Positions 34,781 through 44,400 of a DNA stretch of 64,000 nucleotides are shown here, piece by piece. The notes under the pieces were generated by a model, which ran no database searches, had not been told where the DNA came from, and saw only the letters and a program-made list of their open reading frames with translations. Origin of the DNA: Paenibacillus solanacearum (GTDB lineage Bacteria > Bacillota > Bacilli > Paenibacillales > NBRC-103111); the NCBI RefSeq assembly GCF_910593845.1, contig NZ_CAJVAS010000002.1, forward strand, positions 181,398 through 245,397. The letters are read 5' to 3'. The translations under genes were made by a program, and so were the position numbers. Within the stretch, counting starts at the first letter, position 1, and every line of letters starts with the position of its first letter.

Positions 34781-35833
34781 GTGAAGCGTTACGGCTTTAC
34801 GATCGGACTGATCGGAAGCTTTATTCTAAGCGGCGCGGCGCATTATATCGGCGCCCCCGTATTCGGCCCGACTGCTCAGTTTCTGATCGCCGCGGTGGCG
34901 ATCATCTTCGTTGCCGGCTTTCTGGGCAAAACGACGGAGAGCGTGGCCCATTATGCCGGCGAGCGGATGGGCGGCTTTCTGAATGCGACATTCGGCAATG
35001 CCGCCGAGCTCATTATTGCCTTTTTCCTGGTGAAAGACGGCATGTTCGATGTGGTTAAGGCGAGCATCACCGGTTCGATCATCGGCAATATGCTGCTCGT
35101 GCTCGGGCTTAGCGTCCTGATCGGCGGACTGAAGTACAAGGAGCAGCGCTTCAACGTCAAGCTCGCGGGACATAGCGCTTCCTTAATGATGCTGGCCGTG
35201 ATTGCGCTGTTTATTCCCGCATCCTTCGCGCGAAGCTTTACGAAAATGGAAACGGCTCAGTTGAGCGTCATCGTCTCCGTCATTCTCATTATCGCCTATT
35301 TGCTCTGGCTGTTTTTCTCCATGGTGACACATAAGAACGAGCTGTCGGAAGAAGCCGTCGAGCACGGCGAGCCCGCTTGGTCGAAGGGCACTTCCATTCT
35401 CTTTCTCATCATCGCCACCGTCATGGTCGCATTCGACAGCGAATGGCTTGTCGGCACACTCGAATCGTTCAGCCACCAATATGGACTTTCGGAACTGTTC
35501 GTCGGTGCATTCCTGATCGCTATCGTCGGCAATGCCGCCGAGCACAGCGCCGCCATCATCATGGCCCGCAAAAACAAGATGGGCGCTGCCTTCGAAATCG
35601 CGATCGGCAGCTCGCTGCAAATATCGCTGTTCGTTGCGCCTGTCCTGGTGCTCGCCTCGCTCTTCTTCGGCAAAACGATGGATCTCGTCTTTACGTCCTT
35701 CGAGCTTGTCGCGATCGGCGTTGCCGCGTTTATCGCCAAATCGATTTCGCAGGACGGGACGACCACCTGGTATGAGGGCGTTCTGCTGCTGGTCGTTTAT
35801 TTGATTCTCGGCATCGCATTCTTTCTGGTATAG
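34781..35833 (+). CDS. Ca2+/H+ antiporter (CAX/ChaA family)
   Basis: 350 residues with about eleven membrane helices and the two CAX signature repeats: TFGNAAELIIAFFLVKDG (about 67-84) and IVGNAAEHSAAIIMARKNKMG (mid-protein), each with the ion-binding Asn and Glu. It exchanges cytoplasmic Ca2+ (or another divalent ion) for protons; B. subtilis YfkE/ChaA is the known relative. The start is GTG 34781 after GAGGTGA. A shared bidirectional terminator follows. Confidence 0.92.
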   Translation: MKRYGFTIGLIGSFILSGAAHYIGAPVFGPTAQFLIAAVAIIFVAGFLGKTTESVAHYAGERMGGFLNATFGNAAELIIAFFLVKDGMFDVVKASITGSIIGNMLLVLGLSVLIGGLKYKEQRFNVKLAGHSASLMMLAVIALFIPASFARSFTKMETAQLSVIVSVILIIAYLLWLFFSMVTHKNELSEEAVEHGEPAWSKGTSILFLIIATVMVAFDSEWLVGTLESFSHQYGLSELFVGAFLIAIVGNAAEHSAAIIMARKNKMGAAFEIAIGSSLQISLFVAPVLVLASLFFGKTMDLVFTSFELVAIGVAAFIAKSISQDGTTTWYEGVLLLVVYLILGIAFFLV

Positions 35834-35915
35834 CTGCCGCTGCCAAGCCTTTCGACACGCTGGCGGACCGATTGCCTACTGAGAGCGCACCCAATCGCGA
35901 GAGCGCTTAAAAAAT

Positions 35916-35949
35916 AAAAAATAGTCTTCGTCGCCGAAGACTATTTTTT
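35916..35949. terminator. Bidirectional terminator between antiporter and ylaN
   Basis: A perfect 15-bp A/T-flanked stem (35916-35930 with 35935-35949) with TCGC loop and T runs on both strands. The ylaN stop codon lies in the stem. Confidence 0.9.
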
Positions 35950-36228
35950 ATTTTGCTCCAGTGCTTCATAAAGCTGCGCGAGGTTTCGCTCCAGCTTGAT
36001 CATAATTTGCTTGCCGGACGATTCCGAGATAAGCTCCGCGCGAATAGCAAAGTCAATCTCCCGGGACAACCCGTACATTTGCGTATCTAATACCTCTTCA
36101 TACAGAGGACATTGGCGCGTGGTCAAGTTTTCCATTTGTACTTCGATCAGCTTTTCGATCTTATCCGCGTCCTCCTGAATCAAATGGAGCGCCTTCTGCG
36201 ATAAGCTGAGCAGCACATCCGACGACAT
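35941..36228 (-). CDS. ylaN: YlaN family protein
   Basis: 95 residues. EVQMENLTTRQCPLYEEVLDTQMYGLSREIDFA is nearly the full YlaN signature (shown here as one block: residues about 29-61). In B. subtilis YlaN is essential under iron limitation and interacts with Fur. There it neighbours ftsW; here ftsW is about 10 kb away. ATG 36228 follows GGGGGG. It has its own terminator. Confidence 0.9.
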   Translation of the reverse strand: MSSDVLLSLSQKALHLIQEDADKIEKLIEVQMENLTTRQCPLYEEVLDTQMYGLSREIDFAIRAELISESSGKQIMIKLERNLAQLYEALEQNKK

Positions 36229-36375
36229 GTTGCTTCCCCCCTGTACCCTTGGAGTGTCGGCAATTCAGCGCTCTGGCTCCCTCCCGGTTTCCAAAGACGA
36301 ATCCTCCATGCCAACCTTACCCCATTAGCTTTATATTAGACGAAAATCGAGGAATAAACAAGTCACCCGATGCGG

Positions 36376-36407
36376 AAAAAGGGCATTTTCGCTGTGCGAA
36401 AACGCCC
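36376..36407 (-). terminator. Intrinsic terminator of the HPr-like gene
   Basis: Stem 36381-36392 with 36396-36407 (one mismatch), TGT loop, five T on the minus strand after it. Confidence 0.8.
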
Positions 36408-36426
36408 CTCTCCTGCTTAAAGCCTA

Positions 36427-36675
36427 TTAGTCGACAATGCTGTTAAGTTCCAGGCCATGCTTGGCGAACACTTCAGCCATCGCTTTTTTCGCTTCGTCCG
36501 CATCCGGACCGTGGACGTGCAAGTCATATTTACTCGAAGTCAGCAGCGTCGTGAACAATCCAAGAATGCTTTTCACATCGATAAACTTATTATCGTACTG
36601 TAAAACGATCGACGATCTGAATTTGTTCGCAGTTTGTGAAATCTCCACAATCGCGGCGTTGTTGGCGTTAGTCAT
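36427..36675 (-). CDS. HPr-family protein lacking the catalytic histidine
   Basis: 82 residues with the HPr fold: QTANKFRSSIVLQYDNKFIDVKSILGLFTTL, then YDLHVHGPDADEAKKAMAEVFAKHGLEL (positions about 14-77). The segment aligning with the HPr GIHARPA phosphorylation loop is ANKFRSS, so His15 is absent. The regulatory serine in KSILGL, the HPr kinase target, is kept. It therefore resembles Crh of B. subtilis, a CcpA co-repressor that cannot carry PTS phosphate, though the loop differs. ATG 36675 has GGAGGG 8 bases upstream. Confidence 0.82.
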   Translation of the reverse strand: MTNANNAAIVEISQTANKFRSSIVLQYDNKFIDVKSILGLFTTLLTSSKYDLHVHGPDADEAKKAMAEVFAKHGLELNSIVD

Positions 36676-36784
36676 ACAAAATTCCCTCCAGGCGTCGAAT
36701 GACGCAAAAATAAAAAGTAAATCGCTTTCTTACGCTTATGATACATTGGAAAATCGGTTCACGCAATACTATTTTACCCAGCCG

Positions 36785-37903
36785 TTACTTCAGGTTTTCC
36801 GGATTCAGCCCTGCCAGCTCCGGAATGACGAATCGGCCGTCTTTGCGGATCAGCCGGTCGTCAAAATAAATTTCGCCGCCGCCGTACTCCGGCCGCTGAA
36901 TCAGCACAAGGTCCCAGTGCACCGCCGAACGGTTCCCGTTGTCCGCCTGCTCATAAGCTTGGCCGGGCGTAAAGTGAAGGCTTCCGGCGATTTTCTCGTC
37001 GAACAGCGTGTCCTTCATCGGATGCAGAATGTGCGGGTTGAAGCCAAGGCTGAATTCGCCGATGTATCTCGCGCCTTCATCCGTATCGAGAATCTGGTTC
37101 AGGCGGGCCGTATCGCTCGCCGTCGCTTCGACGATTTTCCCGTTCTCGAACCGAAACGTGATTTGCTCGAAGGTCACGCCTGCATTGACCGAAGGCGTGT
37201 TGTAAGCGATCGTTCCGTTCACCGAATCACGCACGGGCGCGCTGTATACTTCTCCATCGGGAATGTTGCGCCGGCCGCAGCACTTGACCGAGCCGATCCC
37301 TTGGATCGAGAAAGAAATATCCGTAGCCCCCGGCCCGACGATACGGACACGATCGGTTCGGTTCATCAGCTCCTGCAGCGGGTCCATAGCAGCGGACATT
37401 TTGGCGTAATCCAGATTGCAAACATCGAAGTAGAATTGCTCGAACTTGTCTGTGCTCGTGCCGGCCAGCTGCGCCATCGAAGCGTTCGGGTAGCGCATCA
37501 CGACCCAGCGGGTATGCTTCACGCGCTGCTCCTGATGCACTTTTTTGCGATAAATCCGGTTGAATTGGCTGAGCTTTTCTTCGGGCACGTCGGACATGTC
37601 GCTCACATTTTCCCCTGCGCGGATCGCAACGTAGCAGTCCATATCCTTCATGCGCCGCCAATCCGTCTCGGCCCAGTGCTCGAGCTGCTCCGTCGAAATC
37701 GAACGCAGTACAGCCGCTTGGACGGCATTGTCCGTCAGCTCTACATAAGGAAATCCGCCCCGGGCATGAACCTCCTCCACGAGACATTTGACGATTTCTC
37801 TTTCGGAGCCGATCATGTCGATCAGCACTTTTTCGCCGGGCTGGACATTCAGCGAATAGCCTACAATGTTTTGCGCCAGCTGTTGCAAACGGGGATCACG
37901 CAT
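36785..37903 (-). CDS. M29-family aminopeptidase (AmpS/PepS type)
   Basis: 372 residues. Characteristic segments of thermophilic metallo-aminopeptidases are MRDPRLQQLAQNIVGYSLNVQPGE at the start, DGEVYSAPVRDSVNGT, GEFSLGFNP and SAVHWDLVLIQRPE near the C-terminus, which supply Glu and His metal ligands. It removes N-terminal amino acids with Co2+, Zn2+ or Mn2+. ATG 37903 has AAGGAG 12 bases upstream. Confidence 0.9.
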   Translation of the reverse strand: MRDPRLQQLAQNIVGYSLNVQPGEKVLIDMIGSEREIVKCLVEEVHARGGFPYVELTDNAVQAAVLRSISTEQLEHWAETDWRRMKDMDCYVAIRAGENVSDMSDVPEEKLSQFNRIYRKKVHQEQRVKHTRWVVMRYPNASMAQLAGTSTDKFEQFYFDVCNLDYAKMSAAMDPLQELMNRTDRVRIVGPGATDISFSIQGIGSVKCCGRRNIPDGEVYSAPVRDSVNGTIAYNTPSVNAGVTFEQITFRFENGKIVEATASDTARLNQILDTDEGARYIGEFSLGFNPHILHPMKDTLFDEKIAGSLHFTPGQAYEQADNGNRSAVHWDLVLIQRPEYGGGEIYFDDRLIRKDGRFVIPELAGLNPENLK

Positions 37904-37938
37904 AATGCATAGTCTCTCCTTCCGGGACAAAAATAATG

Positions 37939-38529
37939 TTAAATGCCGGTCTTGCTCGAGTTAAACCATCGATCCTTGACGAAGTGGCTCACGAGCAGAA
38001 GCACGATGAATATAGCCGCCAAAATCATCAGCCTGCCCTTGTAATGCTGAAAATGCAGCAGGTCGTGCCCGATCATCGATTCAAGCAGTATGACCGGCGC
38101 CTTCCCGATGAGCGTCCCGGCCACAAAGTGAAGGGGCCGCACCTTCATTACCGCCGCGCTCAAATTGATGACCGATGACGGCAGCACCGGCAGCAGCCGA
38201 AGCAGTATCATATAAAGCAATCCGTGGCGCTCCAGTTTCTCATTGAACCTCTCGATATAACTGTACTTCGCCAGTCTTGCCTGTACCCACGGTCGTCCAA
38301 AATTTCTCGCCGCAAAAAACACGATCGCCGCACCCAGGCAAGAGCATATGTAATTGACGGCGAAACCGCCCCAAAATCCGAACAAGAGCACATTCACACC
38401 CGCAACGACGAAAAACGGCACAAACGGAAATATGGTTTGCAGCATGACAAGCAGTGCCCCGGCCATATGTCCGTACCAGCCGAAGGAATTCAGCACATCG
38501 GATATGTGCCGGACACTCCATACGGTCAA
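37939..38529 (-). CDS. TVP38/TMEM64 family membrane protein
   Basis: 196 residues with five or six membrane helices. The family core is visible as FGFWGGFAVNYICSCLGAAIVFFAARNFGR and later LLRLLPVLPSSVINLSAA (about 50-79 and 110-127). It is related to the DedA/VTT group of lipid scramblases and transporters; the role here is unknown. The start is TTG 38529 with GGAGG nine bases upstream; no ATG precedes the first helix. It lies 35 bases upstream of the aminopeptidase, probably in one operon. Confidence 0.85.
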   Translation of the reverse strand: MTVWSVRHISDVLNSFGWYGHMAGALLVMLQTIFPFVPFFVVAGVNVLLFGFWGGFAVNYICSCLGAAIVFFAARNFGRPWVQARLAKYSYIERFNEKLERHGLLYMILLRLLPVLPSSVINLSAAVMKVRPLHFVAGTLIGKAPVILLESMIGHDLLHFQHYKGRLMILAAIFIVLLLVSHFVKDRWFNSSKTGI

Positions 38530-38630
38530 CGCTTCCTACCTCCCTTATCCCCTATCCTGATGTCTGCAATACGAATCATTGTACCAGAAAATTCGCTTTG
38601 TCACGAATATTATACGCCATCATCCCGCAC

Positions 38631-38659
38631 TTGACACGCCAATGCCAATCTTATAGAAT
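38631..38659 (+). promoter_or_regulatory. Sigma-A promoter of rpsD
   Basis: TTGACA at 38631-38636, 17-base spacer, TAGAAT at 38654-38659. Transcription would begin near 38666. Confidence 0.85.
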
Positions 38660-38665
38660 TAGAAG

Positions 38666-38855
38666 TCGAGTATAAGCATGCATTTCTATGAAAATGCGCG
38701 CTTATAATGTGGAAGCTTGTGTCACCCTCTATACAGATTTTGCTGCCGGCGGGACCGCGGCTGGTTCTTCCTTCCAGGCGTTCGCAAAGTCGGGCACGCG
38801 CTTCACGCGAAAACACCCATAAACCCATTATTCATGACAAAGGAGCTCGTCATAC
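38666..38855 (+). promoter_or_regulatory. rpsD 5' leader, candidate S4 autoregulatory RNA
   Basis: About 190 untranslated bases between promoter and start codon, with GC-rich self-complementary stretches. In Bacillus, rpsD is controlled by S4 binding to its own leader; the length and context fit this, but I did not derive a full fold. Confidence 0.5.
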
Positions 38856-39455
38856 ATGTCACGCTACACTGGTCCTAAATTTAAATTAAGCCGCCGTCTG
38901 GGCATCTCCCTGAGCGGTACAGGCAAAGAATTGAAGCGCCCTTTCCCTCCAGGACAACACGGTCCGGGGCAACGTAAGAAACTGAGCGGCTACGGCGTTC
39001 AATTGCAAGAAAAACAAAAGCTTCGCCATATGTACGGCTTGAACGAAAAGCAATTCCGCAACCTGTTCGACAAAGCAACCAAACTGCAAGGGATTGCCGG
39101 CGAAAACTTCATGTTCCTGCTTGAAAGCCGTCTGGACAACCTCGTTTACCGTCTTGGTCTTGCGAACTCCCGCGCAGGCGCGCGTCAGCTCGTTTCCCAC
39201 GGTCACGTGACGGTTAACGGCAAAAAAGTCGACATCGCTTCCTACCTCGTGCAAACCGGTGACGTGATCGGTCTTCGCGAAAAAAGCCGCAACCTGACTG
39301 TTGTAAAAGAAGCGATTGCAAACCGCAACTACTTGCCGGCTTATCTTGAGTTCAACGATGCTGCACTGGAAGGCAAATTCATCCGTTTGCCTGAGCGCTC
39401 TGAGCTTGCTCAAGAAATCGATGAAAAGCAAATCGTCGAGTTCTACAGCCGCTAA
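38856..39455 (+). CDS. rpsD: 30S ribosomal protein S4
   Basis: 199 residues: [33 protein letters not shown] and the S4 RNA-binding domain [21 protein letters not shown] with [12 protein letters not shown]. It nucleates small-subunit assembly on 16S rRNA and often represses its own translation. This is the zinc-free form without the N-terminal cysteine cluster. The ribosome binding site is AAGGAG. It is monocistronic with a strong promoter and terminator, as in B. subtilis, where rpsD is next to tyrS. Confidence 0.98.
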   Translation: MSRYTGPKFKLSRRLGISLSGTGKELKRPFPPGQHGPGQRKKLSGYGVQLQEKQKLRHMYGLNEKQFRNLFDKATKLQGIAGENFMFLLESRLDNLVYRLGLANSRAGARQLVSHGHVTVNGKKVDIASYLVQTGDVIGLREKSRNLTVVKEAIANRNYLPAYLEFNDAALEGKFIRLPERSELAQEIDEKQIVEFYSR

Positions 39456-39470
39456 TTGTAAGCGATATGG

Positions 39471-39510
39471 AAAAACCTTGGTTCTTCATTGCGAAGAGCC
39501 AAGGTTTTTT
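39471..39510 (+). terminator. Intrinsic terminator of rpsD
   Basis: A 17-bp stem with one G-U pair (39471-39487 with 39493-39509), ATTGC loop, and a T run ending it. Confidence 0.92.
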
Positions 39511-39641
39511 GCATGCGTGCACACACCAACACGCCGAATGAACCGCGACGCCGAAGCAAAGACAAAGCCCCGGCCAAAGCGCGGAGTCATCTTCCATTCC
39601 GCAAAGCTTAGGCACGGAGCCATGGTCATGCGCTTGAGACT

Positions 39642-40901
39642 TTATACGAATTTAGCCAAATAGTAATTGCGCTTGCCCCGGCGAATAACGACGAACCGTC
39701 CGTCGATCCCGTCATCCCGGCCAATCTTCTTCTCCAGGTCGGTTACGCGCGTTCCATTAACGGATACAGCGCCGCTCTCGATGTCTTGACGCGCCTGGCG
39801 CTTGGATGGCGCCGCCTTCACTTCGAGCAGCAGGTCGATCAGCCCGATCTCCGTCCCGCCGGCAATTTCAGTCGAAGGCACATCCTTGAACGCTTCCTCC
39901 ACCTCGCTGCCGGACAGCGCCTGCACGTTGCCGCTGAACAGTACCTCCGAGATGCGGATTGCGCTGAGCGCCGCCGCCTCGCCATGCACCAGCTGCGTCA
40001 CTTCCTTCGCCAGCACGCGCTGTGCTTCGCGCTTCTCCGGGCTTTCCTGCACTTGCCGCGCCAGCTCGTCGATCTCAGCCGCCGTCAAGAACGTAAAGTA
40101 CTTCAGAAACTTCACGACATCGTTATCGTCGGTGTTGATCCAGAACTGATAAAACTGGTACGGAGACGTTTTGCTCGCATCGAGCCAGATCGTGCCGCCC
40201 TCCGTTTTACCGAATTTCGTGCCGTCGCTCTTCGTAACGAGCGGCATCGTCAGGCCGAACGCCTGGCGACCGGTTGTCTTTCCGATCAATTCCAACCCCG
40301 CCGTAATGTTGCCCCACTGATCGCTTCCGCCGATTTGCAGCGTGCAGCCGATATCCTCATTTAATTTGTAGAAATCGTATGCCTGCAAAATCATATAGCT
40401 AAATTCCGTAAACGAAATGCCTTTCTCCAGCCGCGAATCGACCGAATCTTTGGCCAGCATGTAATTGACGGTGAAGTTTTTGCCGATATCCCGCAAAAAA
40501 CCGATCACGTTCAATTCCCCGAGCCAGTTGTAATTGTTGACGATTTGGGCTGGGTTGCCCGCTGCATAGAAATCCAGAAAACGCGAGAGCTGCTGTCTCA
40601 GCTTGTCCGTCCACTGCGCCACTACATCCTGGGTGTTCAGCGTGCGCTCCGATGCCTTGCCGCTCGGATCCCCGATCAGTCCGGTTCCACCGCCAACCAG
40701 CGCAACCGGCACATGGCCGGCCAGTTGAAACCGCCGCAGCGCCAAGATCGGCAGCAAGCTTCCGATATGAAGGCTGTCGGCCGTCGGATCGAAACCGACA
40801 TACAGCGTAACCGGCTCCTCGCCGAGTTTTTTGGCCAATCCTTCGCGATCAGTCATTTGATTAATTAAACCGCGGTATTCCAGTTCTTGTAAAATATTCA
40901 T
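39642..40901 (-). CDS. tyrS: Tyrosyl-tRNA synthetase
   Basis: 419 residues of a class I synthetase. DPTADSLHIGSLLPI contains the HIGH-type signature and KFGKTEGG the KMSKS-type loop. The C-terminal S4-like domain (KAAPSKRQARQDIESGAVSVNG, about 355-376) binds tRNA. It charges tRNA-Tyr. A T-box leader lies upstream, so expression rises when uncharged tRNA-Tyr accumulates. Confidence 0.97.
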   Translation of the reverse strand: MNILQELEYRGLINQMTDREGLAKKLGEEPVTLYVGFDPTADSLHIGSLLPILALRRFQLAGHVPVALVGGGTGLIGDPSGKASERTLNTQDVVAQWTDKLRQQLSRFLDFYAAGNPAQIVNNYNWLGELNVIGFLRDIGKNFTVNYMLAKDSVDSRLEKGISFTEFSYMILQAYDFYKLNEDIGCTLQIGGSDQWGNITAGLELIGKTTGRQAFGLTMPLVTKSDGTKFGKTEGGTIWLDASKTSPYQFYQFWINTDDNDVVKFLKYFTFLTAAEIDELARQVQESPEKREAQRVLAKEVTQLVHGEAAALSAIRISEVLFSGNVQALSGSEVEEAFKDVPSTEIAGGTEIGLIDLLLEVKAAPSKRQARQDIESGAVSVNGTRVTDLEKKIGRDDGIDGRFVVIRRGKRNYYLAKFV

Positions 40902-40943
40902 CGCATGCTTCGACCCTTCCTATGATTAATGGTTTGAAAACGC

Positions 40944-41264
40944 AAAAAAGCCTTCTAATCCCAAGGGATGAGAAGGCTGCGGCTCGCGGTACCACCCTAA
41001 TTAAAGCCGAAAGATCGAAACATAATGATAGGTTCCCTTTATTCGATTTCCGGACTTTCACTTTGACGGATAAGGGCCGTTCACCCGGAAGAAGCTACTA
41101 ACGAAGGCGCGGCCGCTTGCGGCTCGCCTCGTCGGGTTCCCTTCCCCTGCTCCAGACGGTAATTCAGCCAGGCCATACGCCGGTTTGCACCTTCCACCGG
41201 CTCTCTGCAAGTATGGATTCCTGAACCTACTGTATGTCCTTCGACGCATTTTGCGATAATTTCA
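40944..41264 (-). promoter_or_regulatory. T-box riboswitch controlling tyrS (tyrosine specifier UAC)
   Basis: The minus strand carries the T-box sequence AGGGTGGTACCGCG (40985-40998), an AGAGAG element followed by a stem-loop, and a GAATTACCG specifier loop whose UAC codon (41159-41161) reads tyrosine. The terminator (40949-40962 with 40965-40978, then six T) precedes tyrS by about 45 bases. Uncharged tRNA-Tyr pairing would favour the antiterminator. Confidence 0.93.
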
Positions 41265-41270
41265 AAGCTA

Positions 41271-41300
41271 TTTATATCACAGCGGCATTTCACTTGTCAA
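41271..41300 (-). promoter_or_regulatory. Sigma-A promoter of the tyrS T-box transcript
   Basis: TTGACA (41295-41300) and TATAAA (41271-41276) with an 18-base spacer on the minus strand. Confidence 0.75.
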
Positions 41301-41350
41301 ACCGTCAGCAATTTATAATCTTCCATTCGGTTTTTCGACTGTGCGCTTTA

Positions 41351-41359
41351 TGCTATAAT
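41351..41359 (+). promoter_or_regulatory. Extended -10 promoter of the penicillin-binding protein gene
   Basis: TGCTATAAT is an extended -10 element 42 bases before the start codon; the -35 is poor. Confidence 0.6.
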
Positions 41360-41400
41360 GACGTAGGAATGTTTTTCAAAGTCGGGAGGATTTTGCATTC

Positions 41401-44400
41401 ATGGGTGTGGAGAAAAAGCAAAAGAGATACATAAAAATATTGAAGTCGACCGTCAAATTCATAGGCTTAACGATCAAATGGTGTTTCATCATCGGCATCA
41501 TCGCAGGCTTTCTCGGCGGCGGCGTCGCCTTTGGCTACGTCAGCGCGCTTGTGAAGGACGATCCGGTGCGCGACAAGGAATCGATGATGGCGCAAATGCA
41601 GGACAACGCCTTGACCGGCTTCGTCTACTTCCGCGACGATTCCGTGATCGGACAGCTCCGCACGGAAGAAGACCGCAGGCTCGCCGGGATCAACGATATC
41701 CCTCAACATGTGCTTGATGCCGTCTTCTCCATCGAGGACAACGACTTTTACAACCATCCGGGGATTGATATTAAAGGAACGCTGCGCGCGGTTGTCCAGA
41801 AACTGCTCAGAGAGGACGTGCAGACCGGCGGCAGCACAATTACGCAGCAGCTTGCCCGCCGCGTGTTCTTAACGCTAGACAAAGCGGACAGCCGCAAAGC
41901 CAAAGAAATTTTCTTGTCGCTCCGCATGGAACGACTGATGTCCAAGGAAGAAATTTTGCTTGCTTACCTGAATAAAATTCCTTACGGAAACGGATCGTCC
42001 GGCTATAACCTGTACGGGATCAAAGCGGCGGCCAAAGGCATATTCAATATCGACGACCTGAGCCAGCTGAACATCGCACAAGCCGCTTATTTGGCCGGCG
42101 TTCCGCAGCAGCCAAGCAATTATTCTACGTTTACGGGCAAAGGCCAATTCGACGGCGCCGCCTTCAAGCGGGCGGTAACCCGGCAGCAGCTTGTGCTAAG
42201 GCGTATGCTGGAAGAAAAGAAAATCACCGACGAGCAGTATCAAGAGGCGCTTGCCTTCGATCTCAAGGCGTCGCTTGCGGAGCCGGCCAAAAAAGCCTAC
42301 TCCACGTACCCGTATCTGATGATCGAGGTGGAAAAAGAAGCTGCCAAAGCGCTGGTAAAGGCGCAGCAGCCGAAGCTTGATCCGCAAAAAAGCCCTGAAG
42401 CGTATAACGAAGCGATCAAAGCGGCCCAAGCGCAATTAAGCCGCGGCGGCTACCATGTATATACGACCATCGACAAAGACATCTACGATTCCATGACGGA
42501 CATCGCGAAGAACGAGAAGAACTTCTCGCCGGACGATCCGACCAAAGGGGTCGAGCAGATCGGCGCCGTCATGATGGACAGCAAGACCGGCGCCATTCTC
42601 GGCATGATGGAAGGGCGTGACTTCTTTATCGAGCAGCTCAACCACGCGACGCAGGCATACCGCCAGCCCGGTTCGACGATGAAGCCGATTGCGGCGTACA
42701 TTCCGGCGATTGAGAAAGGCTCGATTGGACCGGCTTCCATTATCGACGATTCGCCGATTGTTCTGAAGGACGGCACCAAGGTTGGCTATCATATTCCGGA
42801 GAACTGGGACGACGGCTTCCACGGCCTCATTACGGCGCGCCGTGCGCTTGATCAATCGTATAACATTCCGGCAATCAAGCTGTTCCTGGACGTTGTCGGG
42901 ATCAAGGAAGCTTGGGGCTTCGCGAATCGCATGGGCATTACGACGATTACGAAAGATGATTACGTCGCCCAGACCGGCGTTATCGGCGGATTAAAATACG
43001 GAGTGAACGTCAAAGAGCTGACGAATGCGTATGCTACAATCGGCAACAACGGCGTCTTCAACGAGTCGTATATGATCCGTAAAATTACCGATTCCGACGG
43101 AAAAACGATCTACGAGCACGAGCTGAAGCCGAGCGTTATTTTTTCCGAGCAAACCGCTTATTTGATGACCGACATGATGCGGACGGTCATTACGTCCGGA
43201 ACGGCGACCGATTTGATGAAGAGCTTCAAAAATTACGGTAAAATGCCGATCGTCGGCAAAACCGGCTCCACCCAGGACGATGCGGACGCCTGGTTCATGG
43301 GCTACACGCCTGACATTACGCTTGGCGTCTGGGCTGGGTACGATATGCCGGTTCATAAGCTCAGCAAGAAGACCGGCGGTACGATGCGCGCCAAAAATAT
43401 ATGGGCTCTCTCGATGAATGCGGCGATGGAGAAGCATCCCGAATTGTTTCCGACCAAAGAGTTCAAGCGGCCCGACGGAATCGTAGAGATGACCGTGTCC
43501 AGCCTTTCCGGGAAGCTGCCGAGCGAAGCGACAACCAAAGCCGGCAAGCTGGTCACCGACTTGTTCAACAAAAAGTTCGTGCCGACGGAAGAAGACAATG
43601 TGCTCGTCCGGCTCCCGATCATTAAATACAACAATATCAACTATATTGCGCAGCAAGGCACGCCTCCCGATTTCGTTCATGAACGTACGGTGATCAAGCG
43701 GGAGAAATCGCTCAGCGACGTCTTCGCGCAAATCGCCAGCATCATGGACCGGCTGCCTGCAGACCGCAAGCGTTCGCTCGACTTCTACAAGCCGTCTGAT
43801 TACGATCAGGATGCGCCGACTGCGACCGATCCGCGCACGGATGACGGCAAGGCGCCGGCCGCGCCGACGACGGTTGCCGCAACGAACAATGGCGATACGA
43901 GCACCATTACGTTCGAGGCGAGCAGCAGTGCGGATGCAATCGGCTATCGGCTGTACCGTTCCGTCAACCGGGGCCCTTTCCAGCGGGTGGGCAAGGTCGT
44001 CATGGCAGGAGATGAAACGAAGTTTACGGAATCTGTCGCAAACGGAGGCATCTACGGTTATTACGTCACTGCTGTCGATGTAGCTGGTAAAGAGTCTTTG
44101 CCGAGCAAAGCGGCTTATACGGATGGATCGGTGATGGATTTGCTGCTCATGACCCCGGACGAGTCTGGCCTCCTCCTTCCGCCGGGGACGACAGGAAATA
44201 CAGGAAATGCTGGCAACAACAAACCGGGAACCAGCGGCGGGACGCCGAACAACCCGGGCAGCCCAGGCAGCACGAGCGGTTCTAACGGAACTGGCGGTGA
44301 CGCCGGGAACAATAATAAAGACGCGAGTCTTTCCAAGCAGGCGCCCTCTGTTCCTTCCGGCTTTACGGTGAAAGCGGAAGGGAATGAGCTTCAGTTCAAA

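Noticed and set aside
40861..41293. Several minus-strand frames of 63-70 codons upstream of tyrS
   Set aside because: They lie within the T-box leader RNA, which explains the sequence.
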